Source: Cucumis sativus (taxonomy: Eukaryota; Streptophyta; Magnoliopsida; Cucurbitales; Cucurbitaceae). From it: 64,000 nucleotides of DNA. Both the position numbers and the translations under genes were made by a program. The notes below the pieces were generated by a model that searched no databases, was not told the DNA's origin, and saw nothing but the letters and a program-made list of their open reading frames with translations. Location: the NCBI RefSeq assembly GCF_000004075.3, contig NC_026660.2, positions 12,586,001-12,650,000 of the forward strand, written 5' to 3'. Positions 35,427 through 46,375 of this stretch are shown here, one piece after another; positions within the stretch are counted from its first letter, which is position 1; every line of letters starts with the position of its first letter.

Positions 35427-37470
35427 TTAATTATATTGGAGTTTGTCTGCTTTAAGGTTGAAAGATTAGGATTTGCTCGCTAAAAGAAGATGGAATTGAA
35501 AAATAAAAATGAAAAAATGGAGACGAAGGAAGATGGAGAATCGTAGAATGGAAGTTGGAGAATCGAAAAACAAAAATAGAAAATGAAGATCGCAACAAGT
35601 TTGAAAAGTTAAGATGAAATGTTATGATTTTGATTGGACAGAGTATGTAGCTTAGTATGTAGCTTTAATTATATTACTAACATTTGTTAAAGTGTATTTA
35701 TTTTATTTTAGCTTAACAATATAGCTTACACCCTATCCATACGGATATTTTGAGTTTTTCCAAATTCTTATTTTTTTTTATTGTGCCATTTTTAAAAGAA
35801 AAATATTGATTTTGAAAAATGATAACTTTACAAGTGTTATGCTCCTAGTCGACCCTAAAAAAATATTATAGGTCTATGTATATTTTGGAGTCATTTTAAC
35901 ATGATTAAAACACATTCCTATCGAATATTGAAATTTATTTTAATGTATTTGATATAAAATATGGAGCATGCACCTATATTTTAAGAATATATTGTATGTT
36001 TGAATAATTAATTTCTCAAACAAAAAATATATGTTATTACTAGTAATGGGACAATTCTAAAAAAAATACACTCTTTTCTTCTATTTTATCACGAAGCTTT
36101 TGTAAAAATAGCAAAAAAAAAAAAAAAAATGATAATTGAATTTATGTCATGACATTTTCTAAATTTGCAAAATGATGTCTATCTGATAGTTTTATGATTA
36201 CCGTCTGATAGTTCTGCGATAACTTTATAATTATCGTATGATATCATTAATTTTGCTATATTTACACTATGCAAAAATATAGAAAAAAAAATTGGTAGCA
36301 TAAGCTGTTTCTTTTAAAAATATTTGAGCCGTTTGATGCAATTTTTCTTTTATTATAGTACTCTAATTCTTTTCACTTTATTTGTATAGAATTTTGACAT
36401 TAACAATGAAAATGTATTGATATTTTTGTTATAAAATTTTTCTAATATCCCTACAATTGGTATTAATTATAGACTAGCTGCATGAACTTTTTTTTAGTCG
36501 AAATTGAACGTAAAAAAATGACAAGAAGCTTATAACCATCTAATTAAGTACTTAAAAGACAACACAATTGACTATTTTCTTTTTCTTTTTCTCTACACAA
36601 TCATCAAAACTTGAGAATAGTAACAACACAACATTCATTCATTACCAACCTATGTCAAACCACAATTACACATGCCAACTCAAAGTACATGAAAACGTTA
36701 ATATAAATATCACTAGCAAATATAACCATGCTAGTACAATGTAAACGATTTTATATATCATCACTAGTCTGCATCTACCAATACCAAATTTCGTTATATA
36801 ATTTTTAAAATTCTTTAAGAAAGCTTGTTATACACTTAATTATTATCTCTATACTAGATGTTCGTTGGCGTCCAATATTAAAAAAATGTAGTTCCACTAT
36901 CTCACAATTTTAAAAATTAGAGAAGAATGCACACAATAAAGTACTCAATTGATATACAAGTGTAAGAGTAACGGTTAAATACCCCTAAAAATAAGAATAA
37001 CCAATAGAATAATTTGTATTGAACAAAAACATAGACAAAAATGAATGTAGATTATAAAAATGAGAATAAGCAACCGAATAGTATAAACTTGACTCAACCT
37101 TGACATATGTATAAACAAATCTAATCTACCATGATGAGAGGAAAACACAAAGTTTCTTTTGTTGGAATTTAAAATCAATTAGCACCTTTTGGTCTCTCTC
37201 AATATAGAAATGTGCCTTTTTTCCCCTCCTCTTTTTAACGCTCCTACCCCTTAAAAAAACAAAAAGGTTCTACAAAAGTAGCTTCAAAGTAAAAGGAAAA
37301 AAAAAAACGATATATAGATACTTTATATTTTAAAATTAGAGAAATTTAATTATATTTAAAAGGTAGATTAATGAATTTAATTAATATTTGTTGTGTTTGT
37401 ATTATGGTTTGGACCCTTCAAATCATTTTTGTGAGAAAAGGAACCTTCTTCCCCCCCCTTTTTATCTCTC
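35427..37470. other. AT-rich spacer and SMR upstream region
   Basis: It contains a second MITE-like element (36101-36266). Otherwise there is AT-rich DNA with no coding signal up to the TATA box of the SMR gene. Confidence 0.45.
36101..36266. mobile_element. Small MITE-like inverted-repeat element, same family as 31334-31484
   Basis: The ends tgtaaaaatagcaaaa (36101-36116) and ttttgctatatttaca (36251-36266) are inverted copies with one mismatch. The interior has repeated ctgatag.t/gataact motifs related to the TATCANTGATAG core of the first element. There is no coding capacity. Confidence 0.55.
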
Positions 37471-37477
37471 TATAAAA
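37471..37477 (+). promoter_or_regulatory. TATA box of the SMR gene
   Basis: tataaaa follows a pyrimidine-rich stretch and lies 116 bases before the ATG. This predicts a transcription start near 37500-37510 and a short unspliced leader. Confidence 0.6.
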
Positions 37478-37586
37478 ACTCCAATTAAGCAATCAATTAT
37501 GATCCAAATACTATATCATAACTAACACAAACATTCCCTAAAATAATCACACTCACACACCTTCCATTTTTATTTTACTTTTCTTC

Positions 37587-37967
37587 ATGATGGATGAAAA
37601 GAGATCAGAAGATGGCAAAAAATTAGAGAAATTTGAGATTTTACTATCCACTTTGGAGTTAAGGTTGCCGTTGCCGTTGCCAAGTTTTTGTTGTTTAGGT
37701 GACAAGGAAAAGGAAGTGGATCGGGGCGATGATTTGATGAAGACTCCGAGATCTTTGGAACCTACTTCGGTTGTTCTTCAGTGTCCGCCGCCGCCCAGAA
37801 AACCCAGGAGGTTCCCGTCGGCGGCAAAACGGAAGGCCGGTGGCGGTGGTGGGCGGTCCATTTTGATGTCGCATGATTATTTCTTCCGCGACGTGGAATT
37901 GGATTGGTTGTTTCCGTCGAATGTAGTCGGCGGTAAGATTGTTAAGAAAATTAAAGGAGCAGAATAA
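37587..37967 (+). CDS. SIAMESE-RELATED (SMR) cyclin-dependent kinase inhibitor
   Basis: A single-exon gene of 126 residues. The hallmark is CPPPPRKPR (residues 66-74), the SMR motif, preceded by a short MKTPRSLEP stretch with a TP site and followed by a basic patch AAKRK. The C-terminal part, SHDYFFRDVELDWLF (about 95-109), resembles the cyclin-binding-like acidic/hydrophobic segment seen in SIM/SMR proteins. SMRs bind CDK-cyclin complexes in the nucleus, restrain mitosis and favour endoreduplication. The gene has a TATA box and short leader, typical of small inducible plant genes. Two start codons are adjacent (37587 and 37590). Gene order suggests correspondence to Arabidopsis SMR10 or its duplicate SMR5, but the protein is too short and divergent for me to decide. 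Confidence 0.8.
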   Translation: MMDEKRSEDGKKLEKFEILLSTLELRLPLPLPSFCCLGDKEKEVDRGDDLMKTPRSLEPTSVVLQCPPPPRKPRRFPSAAKRKAGGGGGRSILMSHDYFFRDVELDWLFPSNVVGGKIVKKIKGAE

Positions 37968-39530
37968 TTGTTTAAGGGATGTAATGTCAGTTTAAATATT
38001 AAAATGTATGAGTTTTCCCTCTCTCCCTCTCTTTCTCCTTTGAAGTTTATAGATAAATCAATTTATCTTTCTTTTTTTACACCTATATATTGCTTCTTTT
38101 AAAATTTATGTTCAATGTAATGATGTGACACTGGAAACATAATTTACCCTATCAATTTATTTTATTAATTTAAGTTATTTTTGTAAAAAATTTAAATTAG
38201 TCTAGGATGTTTAAGGTATGGTTAGTTAAGTTGAATTCAATAATAAAGATATGTATTTTTATAGAATAAATCGATGGTAAGAGATTTGAATATAAAACCT
38301 CTTATGTTCGGTTGAGTTAAGTAGCTTTCGTTGACTTTTGTTTTGATGAATTAACTCTTGATTCATGTGATAAACTAAAGTGATTATTTCAATTACTATT
38401 CACTTTAACAAGTCTACGTGTAGATAATTTAAAATAAAGATGAAAAAAAATGAAAAAATGGAGATAGTTCAAAATTCAAAATAATGGAATATAAGTGGGC
38501 TTCTACTCTTGATCCATTGGATCTTGGCCTGATGCATTAGTTATATGGGCCCTTCAAATCACGTGTAAGTCCACATGAACGGTCTAGATTAGATGACGAC
38601 GAGACGACCCATTAACGAAAAAACATTAAATTTATGTAACTACTATCCAATTGAATATTACAACTTCGTTCTTTATCGAGAAAAATTGGAAAAACTACAG
38701 TAATAACTAAATCTTAAGTATACTCAAATTTAGATCTACCTACCAGTATATATTAGTGATAGGCTATATTGAATTTATCGCTATAAACTATATTAGTACT
38801 AAAGTTTAACCAATAAAATTTTAGTTATATTTGTGTGTGTTTTATTTTAAATATTGTTATATTACATACCCTAAATCATTGTAACAATGAATGATTTAAA
38901 GAGAAGTTTTTCATTCAAAATAATTATTTTTTCTTTTTAGTTAAATTTATAAAATATGTGTTTGAACTTTGAAAAACTCTAAGAAAATAGTTTAAAACAT
39001 TTTTATAGTCAGCCATTTGTTAATAAAAATTGTTAATAATGTTATAAAATGTATTTTAATAATATAAAACAATTATTATTGTAAAAATCCAATGTTCAAA
39101 TTCGTGCCTCAATCTCACCAAAGAAATGGAGAAATTTTTTGGGGATGGAGATGGAGAAGTTGTCATTGATCTCGTTTTATCTTATTGACACCTTCAAGTG
39201 TTAAGGAAGTTTTGAAAAATTTTAGAAAACGTAGAGAATGAGGTATAAATGATTTATGTATCTAAAAAAAAGTATTTTTGATTTATTGTTATTAATTTTT
39301 ATAATTTTTGTTTAAGAGTATTTGTGGAATTAAAGAAAGTAATACTTTTTCCCTATAAAAAAATTGGTTTTTATTTATTTATTTATAAAGGTTAACGGTA
39401 ATTTTGGGGCTAATAGAAAGTTAGGGTATTTTCTGTAAATTATATATATATATATATATATATATTTTATATATTTTTTTTTTATGTATTTTTTCTAATG
39501 CAATAATCTTATACTTTACCTGTTCTTCAA
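37968..39530. other. Spacer between SMR and RPN6
   Basis: Left: SMR 3' UTR. At 38690-38830 a decayed tagtgatagg/ctataaacta stretch resembles the interior of the small inverted-repeat elements. A (TA)n microsatellite lies at 39441-39465, about 80 bases upstream of the probable RPN6 transcription start. No coding sequence was seen. Confidence 0.45.
39441..39465. repeat. (TA)n microsatellite near the RPN6 promoter
   Basis: An uninterrupted TA run of about 12 units, followed by tttatatatttttt. Confidence 0.9.
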
Positions 39531-40269
39531 GCCAATTCTCCTTCTCCTTCACACTCGAACTTTCGATTTCTCTCTATCGTCTCTCAACTTTCTCTCCGTC
39601 TCCGATCGCCGAAGATCTCTCCTTCTCCGATTTCGTTGTTCCCTCTCACTCTTGCCTGTTCTTCAAGTGTGAGGTATGTACATTTCTATTTTTTTTTTCC
39701 CTTCCAGTTCAAGGGTTTGAGAGATGAAGAAGGAATTTTGGTTCTGTCATGATATGTGAGGTTAAAAGGGTTTCTTGTTTTTCGATTTTCGGTTTCTCTT
39801 TTACTTTTTTGCTTCAGATTTTTGTTTGTTCTCTGCAATTTCTCTCCTGGGGTTACTTGTTTTTGTAATTTCTTGTTTTGTGATCTAGGTTTTTAGTTTT
39901 CTGAATATGCAAACTTATGGTTCTTTTGTTTCTCCTCTCTATTGCTTGAGATTCTAGTTGGGTTTCTCTGAAATCGTTAGTTCTGAATTCTTTAATCTCA
40001 TATTTTTATCCTTCTGAGTAGAATGAACCAGTGGAACCAAGATCTTGATATAGAAGGACTAGGAAGCTTTGTGTTTCGGTTACTTTCCAATATTTTTCTC
40101 CACATTTGAATGAAATATTGATGTCTTAGCTGGGTTAGAAGTGATAGTCTAATGCAGTACTTTGTAGTTATTTGACAAGAAGTAACTTTTGGGTGTTTTG
40201 CTTTTGCTGTCTAAATAAAATTTTCATGTCGTTCAGTGACTTACTTCTGTAGGTTTCAAATCTGTAACT
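39531..40269 (+). other. 5' UTR of RPN6 with a 579-base intron
   Basis: Pyrimidine-rich leader (tctctc, ccttctcc) up to a donor at 39673/39674 (gag|gtatgt) and an acceptor at 40252/40253 (ttctgtag|gttt), followed by 17 leader bases and the ATG. The intron is T-rich, as usual for plant leader introns, which often raise expression. Confidence 0.7.
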
Positions 40270-41538
40270 ATGTCGACATCTTACCTACCTGCCACTACTG
40301 AATCAATTTCTGAGGCATTAGAGGCTAAGAATTCATCAGATTCTATCTCAATCCTTTACCGTGTTCTTGAAAACCCTTCATCTTCCCCTGAGGCTCTACG
40401 GATAAAGGAACAGGCTATAACAAATCTTTCGGATCTTCTCACACAGGAGAATCGTGCAGAGGATCTTCGGAACCTTTTGACTCAACTTAGGCCTTTCTTT
40501 AACTTGATTCCAAAAGCAAAAACAGCAAAAATTGTTCGAGGAATCATCGATGCTGTGGCTAAAATACCAAACACATCTGATCTGCAGATTTCCCTGTGTA
40601 AGGAAATGGTGCAGTGGACACGTGCAGAGAAGCGAACGTTTCTTCGGCAACGGGTTGAGGCCAGGCTTGCAGCTCTTTTGATGGAAAATAAGGAGTACCC
40701 TGAAGCCTTAAATCTCCTGACTGGATTAATCAAGGAAGTGAGAAGACTTGATGATAAGCTCCTCCTTGTAGACATAGATCTCTTGGAGAGCAAACTCCAT
40801 TTTTCTCTGAGGAACCTCCCTAAAGCGAAGGCTGCACTTACTGCTGCAAGAACAGCTGCTAATGCCATATATGTTCCTCCAGCACAGCAGGGAACTATTG
40901 ACTTGCAGAGTGGCATCCTTCACGCGGAAGAGAAAGATTACAAAACTGCTTACAGTTATTTCTTTGAAGCATTTGAAGCCTTCAATGCTCTTGAAGATCC
41001 CCGTGCTGTATTTAGCCTCAAATATATGTTACTATGCAAAATAATGGTTAACCAGGCTGACGACGTGGCAGGAACAGTATTATCAAAAGCAGGTCTACAA
41101 TATCAGGGGAATGAGCTGGATGCCATGAAGGCTGTAGCTGATGCACATTCCAAGCGTTCGTTAAAGCTTTTTGAGACAGCACTTCGAGATTATAAGGCTC
41201 AACTTGAGGAAGACCCTATTGTCCACAGGCATCTCTCTTCTCTCTATGACACTTTGTTGGAGCAAAATCTTTGCAGGTTGATCGAACCATTCTCAAGAGT
41301 AGAGATTGCTCATATCGCGGAACTGATCGAATTGCCCTTGGATCACGTGGAAAAGAAGTTGTCTCAGATGATTCTAGACAAAAAGTTTGCAGGGACTCTA
41401 GATCAAGGTGCTGGATGCCTAATCATTTTTGACGACCCGAAGACCGATGCCATATATCCAGCCACACTGGAAACCATTTCCAACATTGGCAAGGTTGTGG
41501 ATAGCCTCTATATTAGGTCAGCAAAGATAATGGCTTAA
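40270..41538 (+). CDS. RPN6: 26S proteasome non-ATPase regulatory subunit 11 (RPN6)
   Basis: A 422-residue protein in a single coding exon, about the usual length for plant RPN6. The N-terminal two thirds form a helical repeat (TPR-like) solenoid: EALRIKEQAITNLSDLL, AKTAKIVRGIIDAVAKIP, LCKEMVQWTRAEKRTFLRQR, LLLVDIDLLESKLHFSLRN. The C-terminal PCI domain (about 230-390) includes YFFEAFEAFNAL, LKYMLLCKIM, RLIEPFSRVEIAHIAELI and LDHVEKKLSQMILDKKFAGTL. RPN6 is a lid subunit that clamps the lid to the 20S core and is needed for assembly of the 26S proteasome. All regions are intact. The 5' UTR carries an intron (39674-40252). Confidence 0.96.
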   Translation: MSTSYLPATTESISEALEAKNSSDSISILYRVLENPSSSPEALRIKEQAITNLSDLLTQENRAEDLRNLLTQLRPFFNLIPKAKTAKIVRGIIDAVAKIPNTSDLQISLCKEMVQWTRAEKRTFLRQRVEARLAALLMENKEYPEALNLLTGLIKEVRRLDDKLLLVDIDLLESKLHFSLRNLPKAKAALTAARTAANAIYVPPAQQGTIDLQSGILHAEEKDYKTAYSYFFEAFEAFNALEDPRAVFSLKYMLLCKIMVNQADDVAGTVLSKAGLQYQGNELDAMKAVADAHSKRSLKLFETALRDYKAQLEEDPIVHRHLSSLYDTLLEQNLCRLIEPFSRVEIAHIAELIELPLDHVEKKLSQMILDKKFAGTLDQGAGCLIIFDDPKTDAIYPATLETISNIGKVVDSLYIRSAKIMA

Positions 41539-43394
41539 GGTTATCGGCATTGGACCAACCTACTGTAGTTTTGGACTTCGCTTGCCTTGGTATGGGGCTG
41601 CGTTGTTTTTTATGGTTCATCTGCTTTACTCTTGAATGATTCCTTATGAACTTCTATTTTGTGTTTTAAAAAGTTTAGTTTGAAGTTTTAGCCGCAGGTC
41701 TTTATGGAGAAAGAATGTTTAGGCTATTTTACCATTCTTCGGATACAGGTACATATTGGATTTTCAGGTTACTTGTTGATCTGCAGTAATCTCTTCTGAG
41801 TTGAACTTGAAACTTGAAACTTGAAAGTACGGACTAATCATATTCCAGTTATTTGATGAAAAGGGAAGTGTGTCTTGTAACCATGATTCAACCACCTTTC
41901 TTATGACTTGGTGATTATCACATATTCATTCTCTTCAAATTATCACCCCTGTCTTGGATTGGGAAGGTGTGATCTAAGCTTTCAACTTTATTAAATTGCT
42001 CATAGAACTTATATAAGCCATTTTTTTAATGTTTGGATTTAAATCGTTGAGAACATAGGTATTTTGACGTGCGTTCAATGCTCTTTTCAGAAAGAACATA
42101 CTCTTATTTTGTTAGGGGAACAGAAGGGAGAGTGGGTCAGGTTTTAAGCTCGGTAGCAAGCGACCGAGTCGAGAGAGGGCTTCAACTGCAAGATTTCATT
42201 TTCTTTGTCTTTCCTTTTCTAGTAAGATTTCAATACTATTCTTCCAAGATCTTTAATCCTCATGTTTGTCACAAGACGAATATAGGTAGGCAAATCCTAA
42301 ATAACATGTATGGTACCAATTTGATAAAACTCAAGAAAGAAAATGGGATCAATCTTCCATATCTATTGAATTTTGTGTGTTTTAGACGGGTTATGAAATG
42401 GTTTATTTTTTATTTTTCTCATAACGTTCTTAATTTATGAACAATAGAAGTATTTTTGAAAAAATTTAAGAAAGTGAGTGTGTGGTGTAGGAATTTGAAC
42501 TTGTAGATTTTGAAACAAGTTGTGGATGTCTAACCAGTCAAGCTTTAAATCAATATTTAACTTTTCTTATTTTAGTTTCGTAACATTAAGAAAGAGCTGC
42601 TATGTCTTTTCTTTACATAATTTTTGTTAATATGCTTAGAATTAGGGACCAATTAAAATTTAAAAAAGTAATAAAAACAAGATTAGTAATTAACAAAGGT
42701 TGTATTAGGTGACTATCTCTCTCTTTCTCTTAAAACTAACCGTTTTTTTTCTGTCGGTTGTTTGCATTTTCTTAAATTCAAATGTTTAAATTTTAGTTAA
42801 ATTCAAAAGACAACTAATTTTAAAATCTATTTTTTCTAGTTTTTAAATTTTAGTTTGGTTTTTAAAAACATAGGTAAAAGAAAAAGTTGATGGCAAATTT
42901 AGGGGTGAAATAAGTGTTTATATACTTACTTTCAAATATTGAAAAGAAAAAAAAGTTAAGGTTTTGTTTGGTAGATATTTTATTTTTAAATTCTTGGTTT
43001 CTCGAAATTAAGTCTATTTTCTCACAATTTCTTATAATTATTTGTATTTTATTTACGCATTACTATTCTTAATTCAACTTCAAAAACAAAATTTAGTTTT
43101 AAAAACGTTCTTTCTAAATATAGAAAATAAAATATTTACACTATATAATAATTTTGGAAAAGGAAAAAGTCCACAGCCCAAAAAGCTCAAAGTTCAATAT
43201 GTGAAATACCTCCGGCCATCAAGCTATGCGAATTGTTTTCTTCGTCGATAATGTCTATGAAATAGATAGTGATAGTTGTGTGTTCTTTTTTTTTTTTTTT
43301 TTTTGTTATTTTTGTCTATCACTACAGGTAGTTTGTGTCCTTTCACATGTTTTTGTGCTTCTTTTAATTCTATTGAAGATTGATCCTACCAATT
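41539..43394. other. RPN6 3' UTR and spacer
   Basis: The 3' UTR probably runs to about 41850. The stretch near 42120-42180 (tcggtagcaagcgaccgagtcg) has more G+C and a short inverted repeat but no recognisable gene. A long T run lies at about 43286-43304, with gatagtgatag before it and ctatcac after it, again resembling the small inverted-repeat elements. Confidence 0.4.
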
Positions 43395-44060
43395 TTTAAA
43401 AATTATCAACTCAAGATCACAATAAATCATAAAGTATCATTCATAACTTTTAATGTCAATCTATTTGTATACGTGTGTTTACACGAGATTTCGAAGATTT
43501 CGAAGAAATGTATTTTGTGGAATTGAACTTTGTATATTAATAAATGTAGCAGATACAATCTCTAGTATTTACTCATTTGATGATTTCTCTTGAATACAAT
43601 TTAAAACTTATAACTTTTTTATTTTCGATCTTTAGGATGTTGTAGTTGCAAGTCGATTTGAACTTCAATCTTCTGGAATCCAAGAAAATTTTAGTCTTCA
43701 AAGTCTTCAATCTTTCAGAAGTTGTTGATCTCGAGCTTGAAGTTTGAATCTTCAATTCCTCTTAGAGAAGTTGATCTCGAGCTTGAAGTTTGAATCTTCA
43801 ATTCCTCGGAGCTTTAATAGTTCAGAGCTTTAGTTTTTTCTTCAACCAAAGACCCCCTCAAAATGAGAGGGAAAGGTCTCTATTTATAGAGAAATTTAAC
43901 GGGCTTTAGGTGGGCTTGAGTTCATTTGCTTGTTGGGCTTGAACTTGAATCCATTTGGGAGTTAAATTTGGACTTGAGCCAATCTATTTCTTGGACTTGG
44001 GCTTGAATCCATTTATTTGTTGGACCTCAATTGGGTTGGGTTGAGTAAACTTAATTATTC
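43395..44060 (-). mobile_element. LTR remnant of an LTR retrotransposon (solo or truncated)
   Basis: On the minus strand: a region with repeated GCCCAA/TCCAAG phrases (U3-like), a TATA box in ctctataaatagag (about 43881-43894), then the phrase gacctttccctctcattttg, then an A-rich R/U5 with recurring gaagattcaa. It ends near 43395 at aattttt(a)aaaaattggtaggatca, which looks like a decayed primer-binding site (usual form TGGTATCAGAGC). No pol or gag remnant follows in the expected direction. The exact U3 start was not found. Confidence 0.5.
43724..43807. repeat. 46-base tandem duplication inside the LTR remnant
   Basis: gttgatctcgagcttgaagt..., ending tcaattcctc, occurs at 43724 and again at 43770 with identical sequence over 38 bases. 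Confidence 0.85.
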
Positions 44061-46012
44061 AAACTACAAAAGTATAATCATCACCATATTTACTGTAATT
44101 ATGTGGCATAATTTAATTGGTTAAAATGTATTGCAAGTGTATTAGAATGTAAAAGATTGATTATATCTTTTGATTATTTAGTTTAATTTTGCAAGTTCTA
44201 CTATTGTGATCTTTATGGTTATAATCTTCCCAAAGATATGGGTAAATAAAGGTAAAATCGACCGTGAACAAGAAATCCAAAAAATTGGGCTTATTTGCAA
44301 TTGTGCATAGTCCTTAAGCCCAATATGAATCTTCACTCGAGCATTGAACATAAATATTCATTCAAATTCCTCTAGTTCAAAAGCAGAGATCCTTCATTTA
44401 ATAAAACTAGGGTCTTTAACTAAGTTACCTAAAATTATATACCATATTATACTATATTACAACATTGGTCCAAAATTTTCAAAACTTTTTTTTTAAATTG
44501 ATTAATATTTTACACAAATATATGACCAAAAAATGACCAACTTATCTATCTTTATTATTAATAATATATTAAAAAATAGAAAAATAAAAAAGAATGGACC
44601 ACTTGAGAGTAATGTATTATTATTAAAAATAGTACCAATTTGATAATTAAAAATATTATTACTATGTAAATAATAATTTATACCATACTTAAATTATTGC
44701 AAAGTGATAAATGTTTCATTAATAAATACAAATATATATGTATTAACAATTAAAAAAGTTACCAATGATATAATAAATATGATACTCGATAATTAATAAA
44801 AATATTGTTTAAGATTTTTGAAAGCCATTATTATTAAATAATTATACGAAGGTTAAAATTGTTCTAAAATATCTCAATTTATTACCTAAGATAATAATTG
44901 AAAATTTAGGACATTTGTGAAATATCGAGGGAAAAAAGCCTGATTTCTCTAAATCTTTCCTAAGATTATAGTAACCACTTATTTTTAGCTAAGTAAACAG
45001 TATTTTCTAGAACTTTCAATTTTCTACAATAGTTACTATTTACTACAATTGTTATTGTTTTATATTTATCATATTTTAAATAATTTGTTGTGCTATATTT
45101 ATTATTTCCTCCTTATTAAATAATAAATAAGAAAGTCATCTCCGACCTGGTTCCACTTCATGAGCATTTATTTATATTCACAAAAAATCACAATGGAACA
45201 TGTTCAACTCAAAAGAAAAATTTGTGAAATTAGAAGGGACTTTGAGTTGTGAAGATATGAGTAACAGTGTTGGAATCACAGGAAAGAAAAGAAGGACAAG
45301 GAAAGTTGAAGTAAAAAGATAATGAGATCCCAAATATTTGTAGTTATGGAGCTGGAAAGAAATGATTAATGATATGAATGAGGATGTAAGAAATAGAGAA
45401 AATGGTAGAAACAAGAGCACCTTAGTAACTTCAAGTTGTACCCTTCCTTCCCTCTATGCTCAATCTCCCCGATCATCATGGGGTAGAGGTGAAACCCACT
45501 TTAACTCAATCTTTCCCATTCTACCCCTCAAAATTCTTCATCGTCCTTAAGGGTAAAACCGACAATTCCAGGGAGACAGCTTCTGAAATTTGGGCTTTCC
45601 TTTTTTCAACAATATTATGCCTAAACCATAAACAAACGATTCCTCTATTAATTACTACACACACACACACACATATATATATACACTTTTATTTGTATTT
45701 AATTATTTATCTACAGACTTTGAGTGTGGTGTAGATTCTCTAATTTCTTTTTATAATCTCATCTTACTATTTTATCCTATTTTTATTTTAGTTTTATTTT
45801 AATTTGATTGTTTACTAAATATGCAAAAATATGAAATCTAGACTCAAAGTGTAAGCTATATGGATTTGTTGTGCCTTTATTACTCTATTAGTTTTCAAAA
45901 TTATATTGTAGTGAACAAATTTTCATTTATTTTAATGGTCCAAGAGGATGGATGGAATCAAAGACAAAGAGGGACCAAAGTGAAATTAGAAAGAAAGCTA
46001 AGGAATCAAAAA

Positions 46013-46043
<31 letters not shown>

Positions 46044-46375
46044 CTTCCAATTCCAAAATGATAATAATCCTAAACCCTTCCACTCTTTTTTGACTGATTT
46101 GGAATGTTTGGACCCCAAACTCCATGAAAGAAAACTCAAATGAATTAATACACAAGAAAAATGGTTTCTTCTTCTTCTTCTTTTTTCCCCATTGCTTTCT
46201 TCCCCTCATCTGTTCATCCAAACCCCAGTTTGATTTCCTTTTCATTTACTAAAGAAAATGACAACTCCTCTGTCTCAAACCAAATCTGATTCTTGAGGTG
46301 ACTTCCTTTACTCAAGTGGGGTTTTCAGAGTTTCTTCTAAGCATTTCATCAAGTACTTGGTGGGCAATCACACAC
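44061..46375. other. AT-rich spacer and 5' flank of the unknown gene
   Basis: Very AT-rich DNA to about 45120. Microsatellites: (AC)n(AT)n at 45656-45684 and (GAAA)n at 46011-46043, plus a ctt run at 46167-46183. The 5' UTR of the next gene probably starts near 46230-46300. No coding sequence was seen. Confidence 0.45.
46011..46043. repeat. (AAAG)n microsatellite
   Basis: About eight GAAA units in a row, about 330 bases upstream of the start codon of the gene at 46376. Confidence 0.9.

Noticed and set aside
42069..42440. Open plus-strand frame of 123 codons after RPN6
   Set aside because: The second half is translated T/A-rich DNA, no domain is visible and no splice partners or promoter were seen.
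45860..46245. Several overlapping frames around the GAAA repeat
   Set aside because: They arise from a microsatellite that is open in all frames.
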